Assembly (NCBI GenBank): GCA_002205965.3
Contig: NADL03000699.1
Span: 1,612,001 to 1,676,000, forward strand
DNA length: 64,000 nucleotides
Direction: 5' to 3'
DNA from: Kappaphycus alvarezii
Taxonomy: Eukaryota; Rhodophyta; Florideophyceae; Gigartinales; Solieriaceae
A program made the position numbers and the translations under genes. The first letter of the stretch is position 1, and each line of letters starts with the position of its first letter. Under the pieces are notes generated by a model. That model saw nothing but the letters and a program-made list of their open reading frames with translations, had not been told where the DNA came from and did no database searches. Shown here piece by piece: positions 54,135 through 63,091 of this stretch.

Positions 54135-55301
54135 ATGGATCTCAACGCTGCTCGTATAACGTTCACAGGGGGCAAGAATGAAGACGTTGAGGAGTTTCTC
54201 TATACATATGTCAACGTTGTGATGCGTGAGAAGAGCGATGAAGAGAAGGCCGAAAGTATCTTCGCCTATCTTCATGGTGACGCAAAGCACAAATATAAGG
54301 CCAAGTTTATCAACGGGTGGTCTCTTAACGGGAATGGGCGTAACTTCGGTGAGGTATGTGAGTGGCTTGTGAAAGAATATGCTAAGCAGGTAGAACCAGA
54401 TGAGATGATTCGTACCGCCATAGAGGCCCGGCTCAACTTCGACGATTTGTTAAGCTCATTGGTATACTTGTGTGATCTCTATGAAAAGGCTGGGTTCAAC
54501 GCCCAAGCCAAGTACGGAATGCTGCGTAAGGCGGCGATGGGGGATAAGCGGCTCTCCGATTTCCTCCTCATCAAGGGCCCTCACACTTTTAATGAACTGA
54601 AGGGTACCATAGTAGAATTTGTCAAAAATTCGGAGACGTTTCAGTCACTAAGTGAAATACCGAGGGAAACCCGTACATCTATGCCGATCGTGCATCCTGA
54701 AAAGAATTATCAAAGGCCAGCTACTAGCGCAGCAGCATTGGAATCAGTCAGGAGCGATGTCAAAAACTTGGAAGAAAGGTTGGAAACCCGATTCGATAAT
54801 CGACTTGACATGATAACCTCGCAGTTGGAAAGCCTTACTCTTACCATTAAGAAGAACCAGTCTGGGGCCCCCAAGGCCGCAGAAGTCTGTTCCTACTGTC
54901 ACAAGCCTGGACACTTTGCAAATAGGTGTCCTGATAATCCACATAGAAACACTCGTTGTGGAAAGTGCGGTCGTTACGGGCATCATGAAAGTAACTGCTG
55001 GTCTAAAGACAACAGAAGAGCAAATTTATCGGACGCGAGGAGTGAGTCAGGACCAGAGATGAAAATCTTACAAAACAGGAAGGATCAAAGGTTGGCGGAT
55101 GCCGGTAATGTATCCATCGCTGAAGAAATCAGTCAAGTTAATGTGACAAAAAGGGATGGGGAAGGGAACGTTTTGTCGAAAAAACCTAGGCTAGATTATG
55201 GAATGCTGGAGCATATCCCAGCACCTGTACCTCCTCGAACCAAGAGGCTGATCAAGTTGTTCCAGGGTGGACACTTCGGCCAAGAAGACGAGAAAGAGTA
55301 A
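54135..55301 (+). CDS. G1 Gag polyprotein
   Basis: 388 residues from ATG 54135. Residues about 1-190 are the helical capsid-like part (FLYTYVNVVMREKSDEEKA, YLHGDAKHKYKAKF, LIKGPHTFNELKG). About 203-245 is charged heptad-like sequence (SVRSDVKNLEERLETRF), probably coiled coil. Two perfect CX2CX4HX4C zinc knuckles follow: CSYCHKPGHFANRC (252-265) and CGKCGRYGHHESNC (275-288), which bind RNA. Gag forms the particle in which reverse transcription occurs. The frame is intact. It overlaps the protease frame by 35 bases in the +1 frame, so Pol is either made by +1 frameshifting or the link has been altered by indels. Confidence 0.9.
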   Translation: MDLNAARITFTGGKNEDVEEFLYTYVNVVMREKSDEEKAESIFAYLHGDAKHKYKAKFINGWSLNGNGRNFGEVCEWLVKEYAKQVEPDEMIRTAIEARLNFDDLLSSLVYLCDLYEKAGFNAQAKYGMLRKAAMGDKRLSDFLLIKGPHTFNELKGTIVEFVKNSETFQSLSEIPRETRTSMPIVHPEKNYQRPATSAAALESVRSDVKNLEERLETRFDNRLDMITSQLESLTLTIKKNQSGAPKAAEVCSYCHKPGHFANRCPDNPHRNTRCGKCGRYGHHESNCWSKDNRRANLSDARSESGPEMKILQNRKDQRLADAGNVSIAEEISQVNVTKRDGEGNVLSKKPRLDYGMLEHIPAPVPPRTKRLIKLFQGGHFGQEDEKE

Positions 55302-56010
55302 GAAATTTAAGAGTATCCCGAAGGACGTACTAGAATATGTGAAGAAGTACAATTTGGTGGCTGAGCTTGCATCGGCCCCAACTGGGATAACGTTTGGTCA
55401 ACTTTTGAGGGGCGACGCAGAGGATGCGAGAAAAGAACTCAAAAAAATTATCAGGTCTAATAAGTCCGCTAAGGGTAAGAAACTGTTTCTTCAATCGGCC
55501 TCGACAGCACCAAGACGTCTTAAACTAGTACCAGTCAAAGTATTGGGAATGCAAACCCAAGCTCTTTTCGATTCGGGCGCTGTTCCAAACCTTATCTCAG
55601 AAACTTTGGTGACAGATTTAGGTCTCGAAATTATTCCAACTACTCGAAGAATAACTGTGGCGGATGGAACCGTCTCAAAATGCATGGGCACTGTTAACAA
55701 GGTTTCCGTGTTCTTTGGGGACTCTAAAGTTGATGTAGACTTTCTCGTCATGCCGGAGCTCCCTTTCGATGCAATCATTGGCTGTCCTACCATGGAAAGA
55801 CTAGGGACCTGCATTGACTTGGGCAACCAAATCGTTTCAGTTAATGTTGACGGCAGAAACGTGAAGATGCCCCTGGATTTCGACAAAAGCACACATCCGG
55901 AAGATCTAAGAGAGACGGACAGTGAAGATTTCACTTCTAGCTATGACAGCGAAGATTCCGAACCAACTAACACTTTCGGAAGTGAGAAAGGGTACGCTCG
56001 GGGACAATGA
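55267..56010 (+). CDS. G1 aspartic protease part of Pol
   Basis: Frame +1 to Gag. First about 75 residues are basic linker (KKTRKSKKFKSIPKDVLEYV). QALFDSGAVPNLIS has the catalytic Asp at codon 55570 (residue about 102 of this frame), followed by the flap-side TVADGTVSKCMG and FDAIIGCPTMERLG, the usual second conserved block of retroviral-type proteases. An acidic tail (TDSEDFTSSYDSEDSE) ends at a stop that copy G2 and the next frame show to be a 1-base deletion in a G run at 56000-56003. The protease processes Gag-Pol. Confidence 0.85.
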   Translation: MDTSAKKTRKSKKFKSIPKDVLEYVKKYNLVAELASAPTGITFGQLLRGDAEDARKELKKIIRSNKSAKGKKLFLQSASTAPRRLKLVPVKVLGMQTQALFDSGAVPNLISETLVTDLGLEIIPTTRRITVADGTVSKCMGTVNKVSVFFGDSKVDVDFLVMPELPFDAIIGCPTMERLGTCIDLGNQIVSVNVDGRNVKMPLDFDKSTHPEDLRETDSEDFTSSYDSEDSEPTNTFGSEKGYARGQ

Positions 56011-56012
56011 AC

Positions 56013-56368
56013 ATGACATGGGACGATTATGATTCTGGGTTTGAAACAGATGAAGAATGGAATTCTAGGGTAGGTTTGACACCTGAATGTGTTTCTTTTT
56101 GCGATAATATCGAATCAAAGGACGGAATTCGGGCATGAAAGAAGATTACAATTGCACGGAAAACAAGAATATATCGAATTCCATATCTGAAGATGTGAGC
56201 ACGCCGGAAGAGGTCCTTCAAAATTTGGAGGGTGAGGATCAAGAAAAGGACCAGCGCCAAATTGGAGAAATTCAAGAAAAAGTACAGCACCTTCCAGCCC
56301 CCGCCTCAATGATAATATCCGACATGTTAACATCTTCCGAAGTAATTGCATGGAGTGTTCAGATTTAA
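56013..56368 (+). pseudogene. G1 Pol linker between protease and RT, broken by two shifts
   Basis: MTWDDYDSGFETDEEWNS (from 56013) and KEDYNCTENKNISNSISEDV (from 56138) lie in successive frames, each one base behind the last, and the RT frame starts after a third shift at about 56345. Copies G2 and G3 align across the breaks and show each is loss of one base. The segment holds HLPAPASMIISDMLTSSEVI, conserved in G3 (HLPSPAAKQLSETIVSSGVI). It is a linker without known function. Confidence 0.7.
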
Positions 56369-56946
56369 GACAAGCAAGTGTACCGGTCACTCACTCATTT
56401 GAACTTACCGATACTCAACCAATTTACCACAGGCCTAGACGTCAACCGCCAAAATATGACCAATTTATCTCAGAGAATGTTACAAGTATGCTGGAAAATG
56501 ATATCATTCGGCCAGTTTCATCCCCATGGTCATTTCCAGTTGTGGTCGCACCAAAGAAGGATGGAAAGCTGCGTTTTTGCGTCGATTACCGACAACTGAA
56601 CCAGAGAATGATACCCGATCGATTTCCGATTCCGAATATGGAGGAAATCCTCGAGGACTTGAAGGACGGGAGATACTTCACCTCAATTGATCTTTACACT
56701 GGTTATTGGCAGATTCCATTGGATGAAAAATGCAAGGAAAAAACAACTTTTACCAGCAAAGCCGGTACATTCAGGTTCGAAGTGATGCCTTTTGGTCTCA
56801 TGAATGCCCCAGCTACATTCCAAAGAATGATGAACGAGGTTTTGAAAGGACTTCCATTTGCAAGAGTTTATATCGATGATGTAGTGATATTCTCAAAAAC
56901 CTTGGATCAGCACATATCGCATGTCAAGACTGTGGTGGAGAAATAG
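56350..56946 (+). CDS. G1 reverse transcriptase (part of Pol)
   Basis: Classical Ty3/gypsy RT order: RQPPKYDQFISEN, SSPWSFPVVVAPKKDGKLRF, CVDYRQLNQRM, YFTSIDLYTGYWQIPL (first catalytic Asp), FEVMPFGLMNAPATFQRMM and YIDDVVIFSKTL (YIDD at codons 56869-56880). The frame ends at 56946 where one base is missing relative to G2 (GTGGAGAAATAGC); the next frame continues RT connection and RNase H. RT copies the element's RNA into DNA in the particle. All catalytic residues are present. Confidence 0.9.
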   Translation: MECSDLRQASVPVTHSFELTDTQPIYHRPRRQPPKYDQFISENVTSMLENDIIRPVSSPWSFPVVVAPKKDGKLRFCVDYRQLNQRMIPDRFPIPNMEEILEDLKDGRYFTSIDLYTGYWQIPLDEKCKEKTTFTSKAGTFRFEVMPFGLMNAPATFQRMMNEVLKGLPFARVYIDDVVIFSKTLDQHISHVKTVVEK

Positions 56947-59255
56947 CTGCGTACAGCCTGAAAATTAAGTTAAGCAAATGCTTCTTTGCGAAAACGTCTA
57001 TCCAATTACTCGGTCATATCGTCGATCAAGAGGGAATTAAAGTGGATCCAGAGAAAACGAAAAAAATCAAGTTGGCACCAAGGCCCGCTTCAAAGACGGA
57101 GGTTCGAAGCTTCTTAGGACTGGCCTCATATTACAGGAGATTTATCAAAGATTTCGCCAAGACTGCAGCACCGTTACATGCCAGCACAACAAAGAACGGA
57201 AAATTTTTATGGAACAAGGAAATGCAAACCGCATTTGAAGAGCTTAAAGATAAGCTATGTGTCCCCCCAGTGCTCATGTATCCAGATTTCAAGAGACCAT
57301 TTGTTGTGGAGACAGATGCCTCAGAACGGTCTTTGGGTGCCGTTTTGTCCCAAAAAGATGAAAACGGAAGACTACACCCGGTTCAATTCGCAAGTCGCAC
57401 TCTGAATGATGCGGAAAGGAGATACTCAGTCTGCGAAAAAGAAGCGCTCGCTGTTGTCTTCGCACTGAAAAAGTTTCGCGTATACCTTTTATCACTCGAG
57501 AAATTTGTCTTGATAACTGATCACCAGGCACTTAAGACAGCATTCCAAAAGAAAGATGTACATCACCGCTTGGCCCGATGGCTCGACATTTTCGCAGAAT
57601 ATCGGTTTGAAATTGTGTATAGGCCCGGACGCAATAATCAGCCTGCCGACTACCTATCCCGCTTGAGGGATCCACTGATTCCAAATGAAAAAGCTTCCGA
57701 GAACATCGTCGGAGTTGCCGAGGTGCAAGTGCCGAACAATAACGAGTACGAAGCTAATATTGACGGACTAATTAAATTCCTGGATGGACTAGAAATGAGA
57801 AAGGTTGATATTGAACACAGAAATTGGGTACGCAGGAATCAAAAGGCTTTTACACTATGGAATGGGAAACTCTTCCGACACACGAAAGCCGGTCCTCGAC
57901 TAGTGGCCCCTTTGAAAGAAAGAATGAAGATCTTGAGGACTTTTCATGATGAGTTAGGGCATTGGGATCTCGAAACAACCAAGAAATTCGTTACTGAGAG
58001 ATTCTGGTGGCCCAGTATCCATAAGGACGTCTATAACTTCGTGAAAAGCTGCGACAACTGTCAAAAATTCACGCCAATACGAAAGTATAAGACAACTCTA
58101 GGCTTTCCAGTTTCCGGTCTCTTTGAAACCTTTTCAATTGACTTTGCCGGCCCATTCAAGGAAACCTCTTCCGGAAACAAATATCTCCTTATAGGGGTGG
58201 AACATCTTACTGGATGGCCAATAGCAGTTGCAGTTGAGGAGGCCAATGCTGAAGTGGTCCTGAGATTCATCGAAAAAGAAATAATTGAACCGTTTGGTCT
58301 TCCAAAAAGGATCATCTCGGATAACGCACTTTGTTTTACTGCAACTTCACTGCTTCGTTTCTTGGAAGAAAAAGGTATTCAGCTAAAGACAGTTCTCGCA
58401 TATGCTCCTATGTCAAACGGGAAAGCGGAGAGGATGGTTGGAACCATCAAACGATCAATATCGAAAACTATGTCCGAGAATGAAATCCAGTGGGAAGATG
58501 CCTTACCAAAAGTGTTATACGGCTATCGGCGAAGAAGAGGAAGAAGTGGACGGTCACCGTTTGAGCTAATGTACGGAAGAGCTCCTAGAATGTTACAGAG
58601 AGATATGGAAACAAATGTTATCGATGAAGAGAGTAGAGAGGTCGAACTATTGGCCACCGAAAGCTGGAGATCACACCGCGCGCTAACACAGACAAGAAAT
58701 AAGGATGAAGAGCCTCCAGTCCAAACTTTCTCAGTCGGCTCTAAAGTACTTGTAGCACACGGAAAAGCAATGCAACAGGCTGTGAAGTGGCCGGCTTTCC
58801 AAACAAAGTACTCGAACCCTTGCATCGTCACGGAGGAAAGACACCCGCATTATAAGCTCTGTTCAAGCTCAGGGAAGAGATCAAGGAGGGCAATCCATGC
58901 ACGTCGTCTGGTCCCTTACCATCAGAGGCCTGAAGAATTCCTTCTCACACAGGACTATGCGCAACCACGAGGCATACTCATCTTTAACTATAGAATGATT
59001 CCTATGGGAGGAAAAAGGGCCTGGGAATGGATCATCTCGATTACGCGTGACTACTACGAACTCCACGTAATCATCCATTTCTACATTAATATATGCCTAT
59101 GTTTTCGTACGTTGAACGGACCATTGCTACCTCAAGAAGATTTCCGACTATTGATCAGAGTTCTATTCTCATTCCAAAACGGAAGGTTCACGGAAGCAGG
59201 TCCAGAGTTTGTGGAAGTCATATATCATTACTCTATAGGAGGTATGGAATGGTAG
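56947..59255 (+). CDS. G1 RNase H, integrase and post-integrase domain 1 (part of Pol)
   Basis: Coding resumes near 56957 (AAYSLKIKLSKCFFAKT, LLGHIVDQEG); first ATG at 57042. RNase H: FVVETDASERSLGAVLSQ, EKEALAVVFALKK, VLITDHQALK, RLARWLDIFAEY, all catalytic acids present. Integrase: zinc region FHDELGHWD..RFWWPSIHKD..CDNCQKF, then D (58140), D (58320) and E (58428) with 35 residues between the last two, exactly D,D(35)E. C-terminal RSRRAIHARRLVPYHQRP closes the usual integrase. The frame then goes on without stop into domain 1 of the post-integrase region (ILIFNYRMIPMGG.. to VEVIYHYSIG) and stops at 59255 after a 1-base loss. Integrase inserts the cDNA. Confidence 0.9.
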
Positions 59256-59599
59256 CTATCGGAGACTTGTCGCAAACATATCTGAACATTATCCGTCCAG
59301 TTTACGTATTTCTCAAGAACAACCAAGATGTGCGACTGAGAGGTTACAGCTTGCCCCCTGATATGGAATATCGACTGGTCCCATATCCTCTATGGGAACC
59401 TTACGTTGCTCCGCTCAGAAATACAACCTCAGCCGAAGACCAGGATCCTCCCGAGGCCGTGATGATGATACGAGCTGGACCATCAAGTGATCGGGCGGAT
59501 CATCGAAGAGGGCAAGGCGTCGGGAGCAGCGAGGAAGATCGCCAAGAAGATCGCCTCAAACACCGCCTAGTCTCCCAGGGGGAAACTATGCATCCTTAA
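58968..59599 (+). CDS. G1 post-integrase domain 1 and linker
   Basis: About 150 residues fused to integrase: ILIFNYRMIPMGGKRAWEW, a hydrophobic VIIHFYINICLCF, TLNGPLLPQED, RVLFSFQNGRFTEAGPEF, VEVIYHYSIG; then, one base later, from 59245, YGMVAIGDLSQTYLNIIRPV, DMEYRLVPYPLWEPY. The G4 and G2 copies read across the break. A charged linker (PSSDRADHRRGQGVGSSEED) ends at 59599. The domain is homologous to domain 2 just downstream. It has no resemblance that I know to chromodomains, envelope proteins, or other accessory domains of gypsy elements. Confidence 0.7.
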
Positions 59600-60052
59600 T
59601 TATTGGACGGCTACCAATTAGACGTTGGCTTCGCGAAATGACAGAGGACCCCGAGAAGCAGAAGTAATTTCCTTTTTTGCATTAGTATTTGCATGTGCTT
59701 CCAGACCATTCACGGGGCGCACCTTACTCGTGAGGACTCAGTCCTTATGTTGCGAGTTTTTTTCTCCTTCAGATACCCGTTTCTGGACCCGTTGCCAGAA
59801 AAGTTTGCATACTACGTTTATTACCTCACATTTGGAAGGTTTGGAGAAGTGAAACGGGAGGAGCTCATTAGAGAACACTATGAAACCATACGCCGAATCT
59901 ACGAAACTCTTGACCAAGGAGATGAGCCGGTCATCGCACGGTACACACTCTCTCATCATATTGGAAATGAGCTACTACCATATCCTTATAGTGAACCCTA
60001 TACTCTCCCTGATGAATGGATAGAACTCCCACAAGAACAACAAGAGCAGTGA
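59593..60052 (+). CDS. G1 post-integrase domain 2
   Basis: A second copy of the same fold: LIIGRLPIRRWLREM corresponds to LIFNYRMIPMGGKRAWEWI; FCISICMCFQTIHGAHLTRED to FYINICLCFRTLNGPLLPQED (aligned segments shortened here to motifs CMCFQT / CLCFRT); RVFFSFRYPFLDPLPEKF to RVLFSFQNGRFTEAGPEF; YLTFGRFGEV to YSIG-YGMV; GNELLPYPYSEPY to DMEYRLVPYPLWEPY. The ATG frame 59693-60052 is open for 119 codons and ends 33 bases before the 3' LTR. Same domain in G2 (decayed) and, in open frame, at 47380-47717. Function unknown; retention in several copies points to a role in the element's cycle. Confidence 0.7.
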
Positions 60053-60072
60053 CGAGCCGGGACGTTCGTCTT

Positions 60073-60085
60073 GAGCGGGAGGGCG
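60073..60085 (+). other. Polypurine tract of G1
   Basis: GAGCGGGAGGGCG immediately before the 3' LTR (TGATGTGCGC). This is where plus-strand DNA synthesis is primed. The related 47-kb element has GAGAAAGGGGGCG at the same place, and G2 the decayed GAGCTGAAGGGCT. Confidence 0.75.
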
Positions 60086-60803
60086 TGATGTGCGCAAATT
60101 CGCACACGAAAAAATTTAGATGAGGACCATAATTGTATACAGTATTGGAACTGGGAAGATATTTTTACAGTTTTTGAATTTGCAAGATATTTTTAATTTG
60201 GGTGAGTGTGGCAAATTCATCGGTTGATTTTTTATTTTAGGACACGCTGTCATAGTGGATGTCAGTACAGTTCTAGGTTGTGGGTGATACTACGAGTGAC
60301 TCTGAAAGGTCTATATAATGGCCACATCAATTCCCACCCCTGGCCGATGGGTGGCTGGCATGGGTATGGCACCTAGATATTTACCTTGAGGAAATATCTT
60401 CTAATGGTCTCTCTGGTTCACACGATTCCCGTGAATGTTTTATGGTATTTAGTATGTTTGATTGAGACTTTAGGATTAGCCGAAAGGTCTATATAAGCTG
60501 AGTAAAGTGCTTCCTCCTTGAGAGGTCAAGCAAGTTGGCAGACAACTTCAGGTCAAGCTCCGAGTAGTAGGAAGTTGAGAGTCAACTTCAGACCCTAGAA
60601 AACTTTTTCCTAAGCTGGTCGCAGAGCATCAGTGGTAGACCCTGCCCCTTTTATACTTGCTTGTAGCCCTCTCAACTCTCTCCCATATACACTCCTTTTT
60701 ATTTGTTCAACTATACCACGGTAGCACTTTTGTCGCTCGCAACACCTCCGTCTTGGGGTAGTTGGTTCTAAGTATCTCTTCTCCCGACGATTTACCCCTA
60801 TCA
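60086..60803 (+). repeat. 3' LTR of G1
   Basis: 718 bp, identical to the 5' LTR except one added G before TCTATATAAGCTGAG and absence of the 14-base start. Followed by GCTA, the target duplication. Confidence 0.95.
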
Positions 60804-60807
60804 GCTA

Positions 60808-61330
60808 CGGCTCCTTAACCCGATCTTCCCGGGAAATCAGCCGTGCCCCCGCTGCATGTCCTCTTCCCGTTCTTCCGCGCCACTCCTCAACCCGCTTACA
60901 GTCCACGCCACCACCTACCCTCCCTAGAGGGATACGTCAGACGTCATAATCACATTCGGGATAAGCTCATAACCCTCCTCCCGCATCCATCCATTAGCCT
61001 GCGTGCCAAGAAGGAGGTCACCTTCCCGTGTGAACATAATCATCCACCGCATGCACGGCACCGCATGGATGGATATCTTCGTCGACGATCTTGAGCTCTC
61101 ACCACGCCCACAAGCAATTGACTTCTTCATAGTCAGCCCCCACACCGCACGCGCCCTACCTCAGTCTCGTCGCCGTCCGATTGGCGCCACGGCCGGAATC
61201 AAAGCACATAAAACGCAACGCTACGCCGCCCTGTGCTCTTCTGTCAACGTCAAGTTTCACCCTTTCGGCCTCAGCACATATGCTCCCAGCAGCCTTCATG
61301 TCAAATGCGGCCTGCTTGATGGCTGGCCTT
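60808..61330 (+). pseudogene. RT/nuclease retroelement, part 2 (C-terminal nuclease-like domain)
   Basis: Continues the element interrupted by G1: 60843-61094 then, shifted, 61003-61332. Landmarks: YVRRHNHIRDKLITLL, AWMDIFVDDLELSPRPQAID, FFIVSPHTARALP, AHKTQRYAALCSSVNVKF and HPFGLSTYA. The pattern D..V.......AIDF.V..P....KT.RYA..C....F.PF...T is that of the C-terminal restriction-nuclease-like domain I recall in proteins carrying the RPIAIG-type RT. One frameshift near 61003. It would nick target DNA in an active element. The plus-strand homology ends near 61310. Confidence 0.6.
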
Positions 61331-61744
61331 GAGGTAGCCTTTTAGGGAGCTCGTTTCCTTCCCCATTTCTGTGTCGGCATACTTGTTTGGGTTGATTGTG
61401 GTTGTCTGGAAAACTATGGGATGGATTGGACATATCTTCCAAAAGAAAAACACCCAAACCTTCCCCCATATGGTGCCGTCGAGAAATCTTCGCAAGCACT
61501 GCTCGCCTTCCCAGACTCCCACTTCGCTCGTCGCCGTGGTACGAGTTCAAGTACTGAATACCTCCGTCTCGTCACTACGATCTCATCCTTCACTGTACAA
61601 CTCACTGCACAAACCGTAACTCGTAGATCCCCTGCCCTGGCCACTCCGAGTGACCCCTTTCCTCCTTCAATAAAGATTCCCGCTCTCCTGCCCAATGCTA
61701 TGTCCGACGTCGGCCCCTTCTTGGCGGTCCCTTCTTCAATACAC
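61310..61744 (-). pseudogene. Retroelement scrap next to the right LPMO arm
   Basis: Minus frame 61345-61305 (SSLKGYLKASHQAGRI) matches 45020-45060 on the plus strand. Further minus frames up to 61695 (GRRAGIFIEGGKGSLGVARA) are open but not recognised. It contains a short mobile module at 61354-61467. It lies between the C-terminal part of the RT/nuclease element and the LPMO arm. Confidence 0.4.
61354..61467 (-). mobile_element. Short mobile module, copy 4
   Basis: Inverted copy of about 113 bp, sharing GGAAGGTTTGGGTGTTTT, TTGGAAGATATG, CATCCCATAGTTTTCCAGA and GACACAG..ATGGGGAAGGAA with copy 1. I find no target duplication. Its flanks differ from those of copy 1, so it was inserted independently even though both are near an LPMO arm. 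Confidence 0.75.
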
Positions 61745-62648
61745 GTTCAACCAACCACGTACTTTCCCTGGCCGTAATCGGTATTGATCCTCCAATAGAA
61801 AAGAGGTGGCCTAAAAATGGGGACATTTGGGGACCTCGTTGGCAAACTGTGTAAAAAGACTATTCATGTATCGATCTTTCCCAATGACGCACGAAGGAGG
61901 GTGATTGGTTTGAAATTTGAAATTCTGGAATGCTCCCAGAATGCACCCGGGATTTAAGACTGTGATGTTGCCAGGACCTTGGCGGTATCCTCCAACTATT
62001 CGCAGTCATTCAAGGCTTGGAGTACCTGTCACTGTCACCGCCACCCCCTTAAAAGGTACGTCTAATACATCCGGGATTTAAGACTACGATTTCCAAAGGA
62101 TCTTGACAGTATCCTCCAAATATTCACAATCATTAGTGGCTCGGAGTGCCTGTAACCGCCACCTCCTTAAAAGATACGTTTCGTACATCTAATTCTGTCG
62201 ACTGTAACCGTCTTCGTTACACAATGCCTACACTGTACCTTTGAAACTCCACTTGTTTTCGGCCTCCCGATGTGTCGCAGTACAATCACCCACTATTTCT
62301 TCATATGTCGATTCATGTACAACCATCAAGCAAATGCACTTCCCAATGCATTAAGGAAAAATATGAAACTGGAACTCACCAACTACCGCTAACATTATGC
62401 ATTCCAGAAATTCTACCCTGCCGATCATGACTTCCGTAAAAGATTGCGTCGTATGCTTCCAGGACCCTTGCGATTTTGCCCCTCCTGTCCTGTGACCATT
62501 TTCCATCCGATGTCTTTTCATGTTATCTGAGCGCAGGATCATTCCAAACTTTCCTCGATCCCGTTTGATCCGATTTTCCGACCCCAGAACAAGTCTTCCT
62601 AAATGCTCGTTCCCAATTACACTTGAATCCTCACATTTCCAATCACCA

Positions 62649-62867
62649 TTACAAAATAACTGCTTTGTGAACGTCCAATTCCCTTACATCCTTTCGTAGT
62701 CCGCCAGTCCTTCCTGGCAACAGTACCACTCCTTCCACCCTCGCCATTTTTCTCTTTTGCAACCAAACTAGTGTAATCTTTCCTGGAATCCAATAAAAAA
62801 GAGAACCCGGTTCTTTAATATTCGAGAGGCGCGGTTCGGCTATCCAATAACAAAGCGAATCGACCAT
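62649..62867 (-). CDS. Second copy of the 72-codon open frame, unknown
   Basis: Counterpart of 26986-27204 with substitutions (for example RGKITLLRW to PGKITLVWL) and no frameshift. Same caution applies: little evidence that it is translated. Confidence 0.2.
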   Translation of the reverse strand: MVDSLCYWIAEPRLSNIKEPGSLFYWIPGKITLVWLQKRKMARVEGVVLLPGRTGGLRKDVRELDVHKAVIL

Positions 62868-63091
62868 ATCAGCAGTCTTTTCCTCAGAAAGCTTTACTCA
62901 ATTCTACATGTCAGCAGAATCTTACATCCTACCGTCCCGGCTTCGGGAAAAGTATATTTAGTCCCACTTTTTCGTCTCTCCATCAATCGACCATCCCTCC
63001 CCACCACGCACTTTCTCGAGTAGTTTTCCTTCGATACATCCGTTTGCATTTGAAACTACTACTCCGATAGTTCGCCTCTAGCGAAAACAAA

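Larger units (their letters stand above)
53316..60803 (+). mobile_element. Young Ty3/gypsy element G1
   Basis: 7.49 kb. LTRs 53316-54046 and 60086-60803 are identical apart from a 1-base indel (GAAAG/GAAAGG before TCTATATAAG) and 14 extra bases at the very 5' end of the left LTR. Target duplication GCTA at 53312-53315 and 60804-60807. Internal order: PBS, gag with two zinc knuckles, protease, RT, RNase H, integrase, then a post-integrase region of two homologous domains, PPT. Nearly identical LTRs mean a recent insertion, yet the pol frame is broken by about five single-base deletions. It is inserted in an RT/nuclease element whose coding sequence continues on the far side. Confidence 0.95.
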
